Source: Aphanomyces cochlioides (Eukaryota > Oomycota > Saprolegniomycetes > Saprolegniales > Verrucalvaceae). From it: 64,000 bases of DNA. Of this stretch, positions 55,817 to 64,000 are shown piece after piece (position 1 is the first letter of the stretch; each line of letters begins with the position of its first letter). The stretch lies in assembly GCA_019828595.1 (NCBI GenBank), contig JAHQRK010000003.1, forward strand, positions 1,116,001-1,180,000, written 5' to 3'. Both the position numbers and the translations under genes were made by a program. The notes under the pieces were generated by a model. The model did not search any database, was not told where the DNA came from, and worked only from the letters and a program-made list of their open reading frames with translations.

Positions 55817-56257
55817 TATGAAGGACACGAAACTCAATGTGGTAATTCATGGAAGCCTTGTTGTCTATATGAAACATTGATTGCGGAGACTAATGATTCA
55901 ACTTACAGTTAGTTCGTTTTCAGGGGAAGTGATCTGCGGTTGAGGTGAATGTACTGTAAGTGTATTCCCCCACATGAAGTCAACCGGCGAAAAGAATGCA
56001 AGGAACTGCATCGAGAGCTACTTAGAATGCAATCCACAAGTAGTTTTGGATTTTGCGCGAGGACTGACGTGAGCCAATTAATAAGCTGTTGGAGGCGAAT
56101 TGAATTGCAGGAAAAAGCTAAGGACCATCTTCAGCTCCATCAATCATGACTGCAACGACTCAGGCAAAAACGGCTGCGGAAATTCGCGAAATCGTCGCAC
56201 AGCTTATGCACGAGGCTTAAATAAAACTAAATAATCAGCTAAGCTTCCAGAATCCAA
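55817..56257. other. Intergenic; possible small coding remnant
   Basis: A frame at 55949-56149 and an ATG at about 56146 (MTATTQAKTAAEIREIV) are charged and protein-like but too short to assign. They may be part of a decayed transposon gene. Confidence 0.3.
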
Positions 56258-57526
56258 TCATGCACACCCGACATGACTTGGGGCTTCAAAATTGAACCCA
56301 AGAAAATCGTCGACAAAATCTGCATCCGATTCTTCGAGACTGAGACGCTTTCCCAACGACATGCGAGTAAATTCGATATCAAAGTTGGAGGCGTTCAGAA
56401 TCGACGACATTGAATTGCACGGATTGATAGGAGGGACAGTCGAGCATTGACTAGCTGCAGTCCAACTCCACCCTGCAAAGAATGGATGCTCCTTGATTTC
56501 GGAGCTCCCCCGGGCCGAGCCGATGCGGGCACTTGGTCGTGGAATCAACAACGACCGTATCAGATGAGCTGCAGAATCTGAGACGTAGGATGGAATTTCA
56601 AGTGGAGTCGAACGAGCTCGGGCGAATTCTTCCGGATTCTCTGTGTACCACGGAGGCAAACCAGTGAGCATTTCAAAGAGAACAATGCCCAAAGACCACC
56701 AATCCACAGCTGTACCGTATTCTTCGCCGTCCCAAACTTCAGGTGCTAGATATTCAAAGCTGCCGCACATTGTCTTGGTTCCAGACGTGGCTTCAAGGAT
56801 GCCAAACTTTGAAAGACCAAAGTCAACCAACTTGGCATGACCGTCAGCAGATAACAGGATATTCTCGGGTTTCAAATCTCGGTAGGCAATTCCGTGGCGA
56901 TGTAAGTGTTCAAGCGCAAGGACCAGCTCGGAGATGTAGAAGCGCGCAGTTGATTCGGAGAAGCATCCATTCGGGCTTTGTTGGATGTGTGTCGTCAGTT
57001 CACCACCAGGGCAATACTCCATAACAAGGAACAACGTCGTTTCGTTTTGGAATGCCCAGTGAAGTCGTACAAGACCAGGATGGTTTGTTCCACCGAGGAC
57101 GTCTCGCTCCGACCAAATCTGTTCTGTGTTCGTCGTGGCTTTTGAGACAACCTTCATGGCAAACAATTGGCCGCAGCTTTTCTTTCGCACAAGCAAGACG
57201 CGACCCATGGAGCCTGTTCCGATCACCTTAAGCGTCTCAAAGTCTCCTACGCGGACTTGAACGATAGGCGACAACGACGTCGACTCGTTGGAACTGGCTG
57301 AGCACGTTGGAGAGTATGATACATGGCGGTGCATTGGATACTTATCGTCGTCAAGATCGAGCTTCTCAACGTGGCGGATCTGAAATCCTTCAGGTGTGAA
57401 TACACTGGGAAGTTCTAGGACGGCGCTTCGATTTCTGCTCTTTCGTTGATTCGTATACGCTGTCAAGAGGCGCACTCGAGACGACGATTTCGTCGTCGTG
57501 GATGGGCTCGATTCGGCATTGCCCAT
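56258..57526 (-). CDS. AGC-family Ser/Thr protein kinase, N-myristoylation motif
   Basis: A single frame of 422 aa. The start MGNAESS at 57526 is chosen because MGxxxS is a myristoylation signal and the sequence upstream looks non-coding. The kinase domain spans about 94-360, with the glycine loop GTGSMGRV, Lys125 in FAMKVV, hinge MEYCPGGEL, catalytic Asp217 in YRDLKPEN, DFG at Asp235, MCGSFEYLAPE and DWWSLG. The C-terminal extension ends in DDFLGFNF, a hydrophobic motif of AGC type, and has a Ser-rich turn before it. The family acts downstream of PDK1 and lipid or cyclic-nucleotide signals; the exact subfamily is open. Membrane targeting is inferred. Two CCAAT boxes lie 65-105 bp upstream. 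Confidence 0.9.
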   Translation of the reverse strand: MGNAESSPSTTTKSSSRVRLLTAYTNQRKSRNRSAVLELPSVFTPEGFQIRHVEKLDLDDDKYPMHRHVSYSPTCSASSNESTSLSPIVQVRVGDFETLKVIGTGSMGRVLLVRKKSCGQLFAMKVVSKATTNTEQIWSERDVLGGTNHPGLVRLHWAFQNETTLFLVMEYCPGGELTTHIQQSPNGCFSESTARFYISELVLALEHLHRHGIAYRDLKPENILLSADGHAKLVDFGLSKFGILEATSGTKTMCGSFEYLAPEVWDGEEYGTAVDWWSLGIVLFEMLTGLPPWYTENPEEFARARSTPLEIPSYVSDSAAHLIRSLLIPRPSARIGSARGSSEIKEHPFFAGWSWTAASQCSTVPPINPCNSMSSILNASNFDIEFTRMSLGKRLSLEESDADFVDDFLGFNFEAPSHVGCA

Positions 57527-57589
57527 CTTGGAAATCGAAAATGGATGACTGGAACGAACTGACAAGACCGGTGGATGGTATAAAATCAG

Positions 57590-57630
57590 CCAATAAGATC
57601 CTATTTCCCAAAATAAAGCCTTTTGATTGG
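57590..57630 (-). promoter_or_regulatory. CCAAT pair upstream of the AGC kinase
   Basis: CCAAT at 57590-57594 and ATTGG at 57626-57630. The kinase ATG is at 57526 on the minus strand. Confidence 0.45.
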
Positions 57631-57639
57631 ATGAAAAAA

Positions 57640-58173
57640 TAAGTTCTGCCCGATTTCTCCTGAAAAAATCCAACTCTGTCGCCAGATCGTCCAATTTTGG
57701 ATGATGGTCGCAAAAGGTTGTCAGGATAAGAATTGCCACCCGACGCTCCATTTCGAGGTCGTTTCATACGAGAAAGCTGTAATAACTGACAGCAGAAACC
57801 CTCATGGACTGCACGATTTATGTACGGCATTGAGAAGGCGCGCTCTCTCTCTCTTGCATTGCAAGCTAGTCTCGTGCAGTGCTGGATTTTGCTTTGCAAA
57901 GCATCTGGCAACGATTCAGTATCATTTCAGTGGACGAGAGAGACCAGCGCTGCGACCAGCCGAGGAAAAACACGTCCAACAAATGGCGATCCATCCCAAC
58001 GTGGCACTGACAACCACACCACGCATGGGTTTTTGTACTGGCACGCGCATTGCGTCATCGACTGTTGCGGTCGTTGGTAAATTAGCCGGTCAAATAAGTC
58101 ATGTGGATACAAAGACTTAGCTGGTCGAAATAGTATTGCTAATTTTGAGCGAAAGACAAAATGAAAAATTGAA
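57640..58173. other. Divergent promoter region; no gene seen
   Basis: It lies between the AGC kinase start and the polymerase-like gene start. Short frames on both strands lack motifs. Confidence 0.4.
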
Positions 58174-60081
58174 ATGGACTGCAAGATGGACGTACGCTTG
58201 ATGTCCCCGTACCGAAAGCGGAAATTCTTCGCCGATGTCGACAAGATCTGCCCACTACCCAAGACTTCACATCCTAGACTGGACTTATTTGATGCGATTG
58301 TTGCCGAGACACCGCATTTTGCATCGATTCGGGCCCTACTGGAAGAATCTCGCACAGAAGCACAAGGAAAGCCAAATGTTGTTGACTCGCAGAAGCTACA
58401 GCGTCAAGAAGAACATCCAAGTACGAAGGAAGAAGGATCGTCAGCACGAACTCAAACGCTTCTTCTTCCAGTTACGCATACTCAACTGGTCGCGGAGATT
58501 GTGCCCGAGACGATACTCGAACCTCTGGATGTGAAATTGGAGATTGTTCCCGAAACAAAAACCAGTGACGACATGTTGAAACATGGTAGTGACGGTGACT
58601 CAACTGCAGTGAAGAGCTCGCTTGATAGTGAATTGAACGAAGAGCTGACGAGTACATTGGAGATTGTGCCAGAAACCAAGCTGAGCGATGACAAAGAGCA
58701 CCATCCAACCAAAGTCGAATCAACTGCTTCGTCCACAGAGCACCCACCCATGCTTCTATTCACAGTGTCTGCAAAAGTGGAGCCTGAAGATCCTCGTCCA
58801 GTTGAGCGTTCTATCCAAGACTTTTCAGAAGCTGACACCTCGATTGACAACTCCATCGTTCCTTCAATCTCGTTCCATGCAGATGAAAGTCGCGACGGGA
58901 TGGATAACTCAAGCATTTTTGCAAATGACAGTTTTGCTGCCTTCCCAATCGATCCCTCGCTGGCTGTCGAGGAAGCACCTACGCCACCAACCCAACAGTC
59001 CCATGAGCCTTCTCCACCAGGAAGTACATCAACAACAAAGCTGGTTGTCCTCAATTTGCCATCCTACTGCCCTGTGGACTATTATGATGCTGACTCATTT
59101 GCTGAGATCATTCCTTGTTGGATATTGGAGTCTCCTTGCCTCTTTCACGATCCCCATCTCCAGTATCCCAATCTTCTTTTCTACATCCAAACTCTTGATC
59201 TCTACCTCCTCACGTCGCCTTCCACTCCAAATTATTTCCGCACTGCTTGCCTTGTAGCTCGTCGGGTCTTTGTCGAGCTCTGGCATGCCAAGAACGTGGC
59301 CCACACCTCGCTAGAGGTGCAGCATTACCTGGAGCGAGGGAATACTCTGCCAGGAGTTGCCACACCAGTGTGGCGATACTTGGAAGCTCAGTGGCGTCAA
59401 CTCCACGGCATCGTCTTGCACACGAACACTTTTTGCACGTCCCAAGCGCCTGCAAACCCATTTCCACCACAAGATGTGTTGTTGGCTCTGGATGACCTCC
59501 AAACTTACGGCAGACTCGCATCGCTCGCCTCAGAGTACCTTTTGCCGATCCCTGCCACAACTTACCGACCTGCTCTTCACGCTCGCCATGTTGTCTCTGC
59601 TGTGGAAATGCAACAAGCTCTGCGTGGCCTACAAAGTCAACTAAAATGCCCTGTCTTCTCCATGGGAACTCTTCGGCGCGGTGGCATCTTTCTATCTGTG
59701 CTGGATGTCCTCGCAGTGACACCCAGCAGTATGGCAGACCTCGTTGCGCTCCTTCGACGGGCCAAAGTTCTTGAAAGCGACATCATGCACGTCATGAACT
59801 CACGTGTGATTGCGCCGATTCGGTTCAAGTCCTACCGCTTGGTGCTTGATCTGAAAGCTTACGCGCAGCCCCAAGCCTCGTTTGCGATGCTCTACTTCAC
59901 AGGACCAGCCTCATACGTTGCAACCTTGCTCCAGGAACCAAACATGAGCTTTGATGCATGGTATGATTCGATCATCACTCGGTTTGGCGTCGATCAACTG
60001 CGAGAAAATGTGACAGATGAAGCCAGCGCTTGTCGAGTGCTGAAATTGCCATATCAAGCGCCAAAAGACCGTCTTGGTTAG
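58174..60081 (+). CDS. DNA polymerase X-like protein with altered catalytic site
   Basis: An intronless frame of 635 aa. The N-terminal 290 residues are Ser/Glu-rich and carry three EIVPET repeats (108, 123, 163). From about 290, folded sequence resembles polymerase lambda/mu/TdT: FVELWHAKNVAHTS...LERG as a degenerate helix-hairpin-helix, then the palm. GTLRRGG at 498-504 matches the GSYRRGK turn. FLSVLDVLAVTP matches GDMDVLLTHP, but the first catalytic Asp is Val509 while Asp511 is kept. YRLVLDLKAY supplies Asp559 for the third position. AMLYFTGPASY matches the nucleotide-binding YFTGS. Losing one of three metal ligands suggests a weak or dead polymerase kept for another role. Nuclear repair involvement is inference. 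Confidence 0.65.
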   Translation: MDCKMDVRLMSPYRKRKFFADVDKICPLPKTSHPRLDLFDAIVAETPHFASIRALLEESRTEAQGKPNVVDSQKLQRQEEHPSTKEEGSSARTQTLLLPVTHTQLVAEIVPETILEPLDVKLEIVPETKTSDDMLKHGSDGDSTAVKSSLDSELNEELTSTLEIVPETKLSDDKEHHPTKVESTASSTEHPPMLLFTVSAKVEPEDPRPVERSIQDFSEADTSIDNSIVPSISFHADESRDGMDNSSIFANDSFAAFPIDPSLAVEEAPTPPTQQSHEPSPPGSTSTTKLVVLNLPSYCPVDYYDADSFAEIIPCWILESPCLFHDPHLQYPNLLFYIQTLDLYLLTSPSTPNYFRTACLVARRVFVELWHAKNVAHTSLEVQHYLERGNTLPGVATPVWRYLEAQWRQLHGIVLHTNTFCTSQAPANPFPPQDVLLALDDLQTYGRLASLASEYLLPIPATTYRPALHARHVVSAVEMQQALRGLQSQLKCPVFSMGTLRRGGIFLSVLDVLAVTPSSMADLVALLRRAKVLESDIMHVMNSRVIAPIRFKSYRLVLDLKAYAQPQASFAMLYFTGPASYVATLLQEPNMSFDAWYDSIITRFGVDQLRENVTDEASACRVLKLPYQAPKDRLG

Positions 60082-60086
60082 AGAAT

Positions 60087-60950
60087 TTACTTGGGAGGCA
60101 TGCGGAGAGCACCGTCGAGACGAATGACTTCACCGTTGAGCATGCGGTTTTCAATGATGCTTTGCACCAATTGGGCATATTCTTCGGGGTTGCCAAGGCG
60201 GCTTGGGAATGGCACGGTCAAACCCAACTCATTTTGCACTTGTTCTGGCAATCCTGCCAATAGAGGCGTGCGGAAGAGACCTAGGAGATCTCATGAGGCC
60301 CAAACGATGAGTTCTTAGCTACCTGGCGCAATGGTGTTGACGCGGATTCCGTTTGCAGACAAGTCACGAGCAATGGGCAAAGTCATACCAGCAATGGCGG
60401 CCTTGGACGCAGCATATGCGACTTGACCAATTTGACCATCATACGCGGCAATACTGGCAGTGTTGATGATGACACCACGTTCACCCGTCGAGTCGCCCTT
60501 GGTCTTGGCCATGCTACACAACATTCATTTAGTCAACGTTCCAAACTTGTCATGGGGATACCGTTCAGCGGCCAAGCGAATGACATTGAAGGTACCGGAC
60601 ACATTGACATTGAGGACATTTTGGAATTGATACAAAGGATGGGCACCCTTCTTGGAGATCGTTTTGGCGGCAACGGCAATACCTGCGCAGTTGACAGCAA
60701 TGTCGACGGTCTTGCCAAAGGCCGATTCAGCCAAATCCAACGCCGCGCATACTTGTTCTTCGTTGGTTACATCGGTGGGGCTGAAGTGGGCATTGGGGCC
60801 GATCGTTCGCGCCACGTTTTGTCCGTCGCTCGAGGGCAAGTCGCACAAGATAACTTGAGCGCCAGCCTTCACGAGTCGTTCTGCTGTCGCTCTGCCGAGC
60901 CCAGAGGCGGCGCCAGTCACCAAAGCCACGCGGTTGACCAAAGATGCCAT
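60087..60950 (-). CDS. HSD17B10: 3-hydroxyacyl-CoA dehydrogenase type-2 (17-beta-HSD10-like SDR)
   Basis: Three exons, complement(60087..60280, 60323..60513, 60562..60950), give 257 aa; the human protein is 261. The NAD-binding motif is TGAASGLG near residue 13. The catalytic set is present as the Ser in [10 protein letters not shown] and the YxxxK in YAASKAAI. The HSD10 signatures [32 protein letters not shown] and [13 protein letters not shown] are all visible. The enzyme oxidises short branched 3-hydroxyacyl-CoA and steroids in mitochondria and, in animals, is also part of RNase P; only the dehydrogenase role can be inferred here. A CCAAT box lies 25 bp upstream. Its stop is 5 bp from the stop of the convergent gene. 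Confidence 0.93.
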
Positions 60951-60974
60951 TTTCGATTTTGAGATGCAGCTCTG

Positions 60975-60979
60975 ATTGG
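60975..60979 (-). promoter_or_regulatory. CCAAT box upstream of HSD17B10-like gene
   Basis: ATTGG in a CTGATTGGTTC context, 25 bp from the ATG. Its closeness suggests a very short 5' leader or a downstream element. Confidence 0.4.
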
Positions 60980-61226
60980 TTCAACTAGATACTCAAAACG
61001 TAGGGCCAACTGTGGCACGTGCTAAAATTGAATGCCAAGATTTAAATTTGACTTGAAAAATGTATAAATGTAAAAAAAGGAAATCGAACAATTAAAAACG
61101 AGCGGGTTTCCACCAGTCTTTTTAATTTATTACAGGCAGACGCCATATTGAATTGAAATCTGTGTAAAATAATTGGTATTTTATTACGTGGTGGGGACCT
61201 TGCGAGTGGCAAAGTCGACGTGGAGC

Positions 61227-64000
61227 ATGGAGCAGTCCTATGAAGGAGGCAGCACCGGGACCAAGCACACGTCCAAGCCATCTACGTATTACCATGGCGC
61301 GTCGTCGAATCCGGCGGCCGTGAATGGATATTACCAATCGGACGAGAAATACCATTCGCCTCGCCACAATACGCCAAATGGTGGACATGCCAAACCGGTG
61401 AAAGGACCTGTAGGACCGTTTTACCACAATATGTACAACCCAAGCATGCAGTCGCCGTACAATCCCGCTGCCGCGATGATGCATATGAACGGTCGATACT
61501 ATAACCCGCACATAATCAACCCTCCGTTGCCGCCCCTTCCACCGACCAGCCCCTCGCCAGCCAGCAACGGGAGTAATTATGTCAAACCCACTGATGGCAA
61601 TGAAAACAATCATCAAGATACGCCAACCTACCACCGTACTCCGCACCATTACACTCAACCTCCAACGCATCACTCGGGCAATAACAACATGGAAGGCATC
61701 AAATGCCATCGATGTGGCGAAAAAGGGCATATCGCTCCTATTTGTCCTACGAAGCGTGCACATAGCCATCACGGATACACTAAGCATCAACCCCGCGTGT
61801 GCAAATATTGGCTGAATGGTCATTGCCAAAAGGGCGACGACTGTTTATTTGTCCATGGCATGTACCCCGATCCGAATCTGATGTATCAACAAGGTGTGCC
61901 CATGCACATGATGCCCGTCCCACACTACAAAATGCCTCCACAACAAGCGTACCCTCTTGATCCAAACGCCTATTATTACCCTCCGATCCCACAACCCAGT
62001 TACGTCTACGACCCGAATGCTCCTCCACCGTCGTCGAATTCCCCCGATGCTTCAAAATCCGTTCCTTCCACTGGTGTCGCTCCTCAAAGTGATCCCTCCT
62101 ATGAATACCCCAATGCCACTCCTACTGATCCTTACCATTCATCTCAACAAGCCTATACCGGTTCTGCTCCATATTATGGTCAACCAGTACAGTATGATGG
62201 CTACAACAACTATGCCTATCCAGGTACAAAATATATACTTCTGAATCGTGAACCATTTCCATGTAGGTAATGCCGCTACTCCAGACAATGGTCAAGGAAG
62301 GCAATACTCACACCAACAACATCCTAAACCATACCAGCAAGGCAACTACTACAACAATCCGTACTCTGCCCAAGTCCGTGAAGTCCATGCTGCACAATAT
62401 CCCCCTCCAGCGACTGAACCAACCAGCAAAAGTGCTTCGATTCAGAGCGTTGCTACCTCGGGTGCTGCGAGCGTCAATCCTTCGGAATCTAAAGACGAAG
62501 AGCAGCTTACTGACAACGCAATGAGGAGCGCGACAACGACAACTGACAACCTTGCGATTGAAACAGCTGTCGAAACGTTGACGATTGCTGATTTGCCTCC
62601 ACCGACATCGTCTGCTTCGTCGTCAGTGCATAAACCGTCGCCTACAGACTCAACAGCAGCTGTTAAGGGTAAGAAGAAGAAGCGCAACAAACAATCCCAA
62701 GCCGCTTCCACGCCACTTACTTCTTCAGTGGTTGACAATTCAGCACCGGTATCGGAAAAAGGTCTTCGCAATGACACAGGCGAAAATAATTGCTTTCTCA
62801 ATGTTGTCGTGCAGGCTTTGTATCATCTCGAGGTAGGATCCATCCTTTAGTTGCATGAATGTCAACTTGATTCTAGACTTTCCAAGACTCGCTAGCCAAA
62901 GTGGACAAGCATACGTGTGCTGGCGACGGACGTTGCGTGTATTGCGCTCTAACTTCCGTCTTCTCTCTCCTTGCTGAAAGTGGAGATATGTCACCTGTGT
63001 CCTCCGAATCCCTTCGCAAGGTCCTCAGTGCCATCTCAACGTCGCCTCTTCCGACTGCTGAAGAACGCTATAAGACTGGCTCCATGGACGACGCTGCTGA
63101 AGCACATGAGACGATTGTCCGATCTCTTCATGAAGCTTTGACAACTGCCAGTGCGCCTTGCAATTGTCTTGTACATGATGTCTTTGGGCTTTACGTTGGC
63201 GAGGAAGCGTCTTGCCGGCAATGTGGAATGAAAATGGAAACTCAGCCGTACGATGCCATGGTCCTCCATGTGGCAACTGAAGCGATCAAGGATGAACTGG
63301 CCAAAAAGCCAAAGACACCCAAGACCTTTGAAACCTTGTTGAGTGCTGTTTGGGCTGTAGCTGGCAGCTCGAAGAAGTGCTCTGGCTGTCGTCATGACAA
63401 GGTCTACGAGTCGAGCTTGCAGCTCAAGCAAGTCCCGCGCATGTTCACTTTGGGACTCACTTGGAAGAATAACCCAGCGCACATGGCAACTCTGAAGCTG
63501 ATTGTCTCCTCAATTGAGCCAACAATCAACTTGGGCCGGTATGAAAAGCTAACGTTGGGCTGTCAACTCATCTTGATCATAGGGTATTTCCAAACATGGT
63601 GGCTGAAAACTTGCTCAGTGCTGGCCAAGGGGATGCTCGGTTGATGGGCATGTATTGTTTCTTTGGCCACCACTACATGGCTTTTATTTACAAGGCAGCG
63701 ACGCAGGAATGGCTCAGCTTCAACGATACTGTCGTGAAGCGAGTGGGCTCGCAATGGGGCGATGTACAAAAGGCGTGCTTGGAGGTAATTGCTTTATTCC
63801 AGCTCGCAAGAGTGACTCATGACTGCCTGTAGAATCATTATCAACCGTATGTACTATTCTATGACGTCGAACAACCCAAGCAAGAGACTGGCGTTGTCCA
63901 GTTTACAATCGGGGACTTTGTCATGTCGGTCGCGTCGGAAATTGATCAAGAGAACTGGCGATCGTGTCACGACGACACAACCAAAGCGACTGGCGAGACC
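61227..64000 (+). CDS. USP53/54-like ubiquitin hydrolase-family protein with CCHC and CCCH zinc motifs (3' end outside window)
   Basis: Exons 61227..62223, 62267..62832, 62877..63538, 63583..63784 and 63833..64000 (incomplete) give 865 aa so far. The N-terminal 500 residues are Pro/Tyr/His-rich with a CCHC knuckle (CHRCGEKGHIAPIC) and a CCCH finger (CKYWLNGHCQKGDDCLFVH) in the middle. The UCH domain begins at GLRNDTGENNCFLNVVVQ, matching the Cys box of USP53/54. CAGDGRCVYCALTSVF and a CRQC...CSGC zinc ribbon follow, with the His box as FFGHHYMAF and the Asp partner in SFNDTVV. The candidate Cys, His and Asp are all present, so it could be active despite its similarity to a group long called inactive. 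RNA binding through the zinc motifs is inferred. The ATG at 61227 was chosen over an upstream TTG frame. Confidence 0.82.

Noticed and set aside
57527..57751. N-terminal 75-residue extension of the AGC kinase
   Set aside because: The extension runs through a CCAAT-containing promoter-like region, while MGNAESS gives a myristoylation start.
1..64000. CRISPR arrays, rRNA, tRNA and prokaryotic operons
   Set aside because: No regularly spaced direct repeats with unique spacers, no recognisable rRNA blocks, no cloverleaf found by eye, and all well-formed genes are eukaryotic with introns.

Overview
The window looks like nuclear DNA of an oomycete, most likely a water mould of the Saprolegniales type. 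The supporting signs are GT-AG introns of about 38-55 nt (over 50 placed here by keeping the reading frame), an aspartic protease fused to a seven-helix receptor domain (known from oomycetes), WRKY19-like zinc-repeat genes, Crypton and Harbinger transposons, and CCAAT boxes just upstream of many start codons. No rRNA, tRNA, CRISPR or bacterial operon structure was seen.

Layout. 1-2.6 kb: two tail-to-tail WRKY19-like zinc-repeat genes and a FAHD1-type hydrolase. 2.7-6.6 kb: a transposon-dense block with a long-armed inverted-repeat element, two back-to-back MITEs and a decayed Harbinger element. 6.9-14.7 kb: protease-receptor fusion, an IQ-motif protein, proteasome subunit RPN3 and a four-helix membrane protein. 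15.4-24.5 kb: a Crypton tyrosine-recombinase relic, a class V aminotransferase, and a second decayed Harbinger element whose left end is a double hairpin. 24.5-29.9 kb: an unknown gene, a ZIP metal transporter, a second Crypton that seems rearranged by a local inversion, and a 51-bp minisatellite.

29.9-51.1 kb is dense host coding sequence: a divergent protein kinase, two hypothetical genes, a tandem AAA+ ATPase with a degenerate second site, a giant (about 2,660 aa) IQ/SAM/WW/B-box protein and symplekin. 51.1-55.8 kb: foldback repeats, then a 3.2-kb DNA transposon with 171-bp terminal inverted repeats and apparently intact genes. 56.2-64 kb: a myristoylated AGC kinase, a DNA polymerase X-like protein with one catalytic Asp replaced, HSD17B10, and the 5' part of a USP53/54-like protein with CCHC and CCCH zinc knuckles.

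Most host genes are housekeeping (proteasome, mRNA 3'-end formation, fatty-acid/steroid dehydrogenase, metal transport) and are packed tail-to-tail with gaps as small as 5 bp. There is no operon logic. Transposons occupy the wider gaps, and their state ranges from decayed (Harbinger, Crypton) to apparently fresh (52.6-55.8 kb). Exon limits were placed by hand from splice signals and frame continuity; no transcript or database search supports them.
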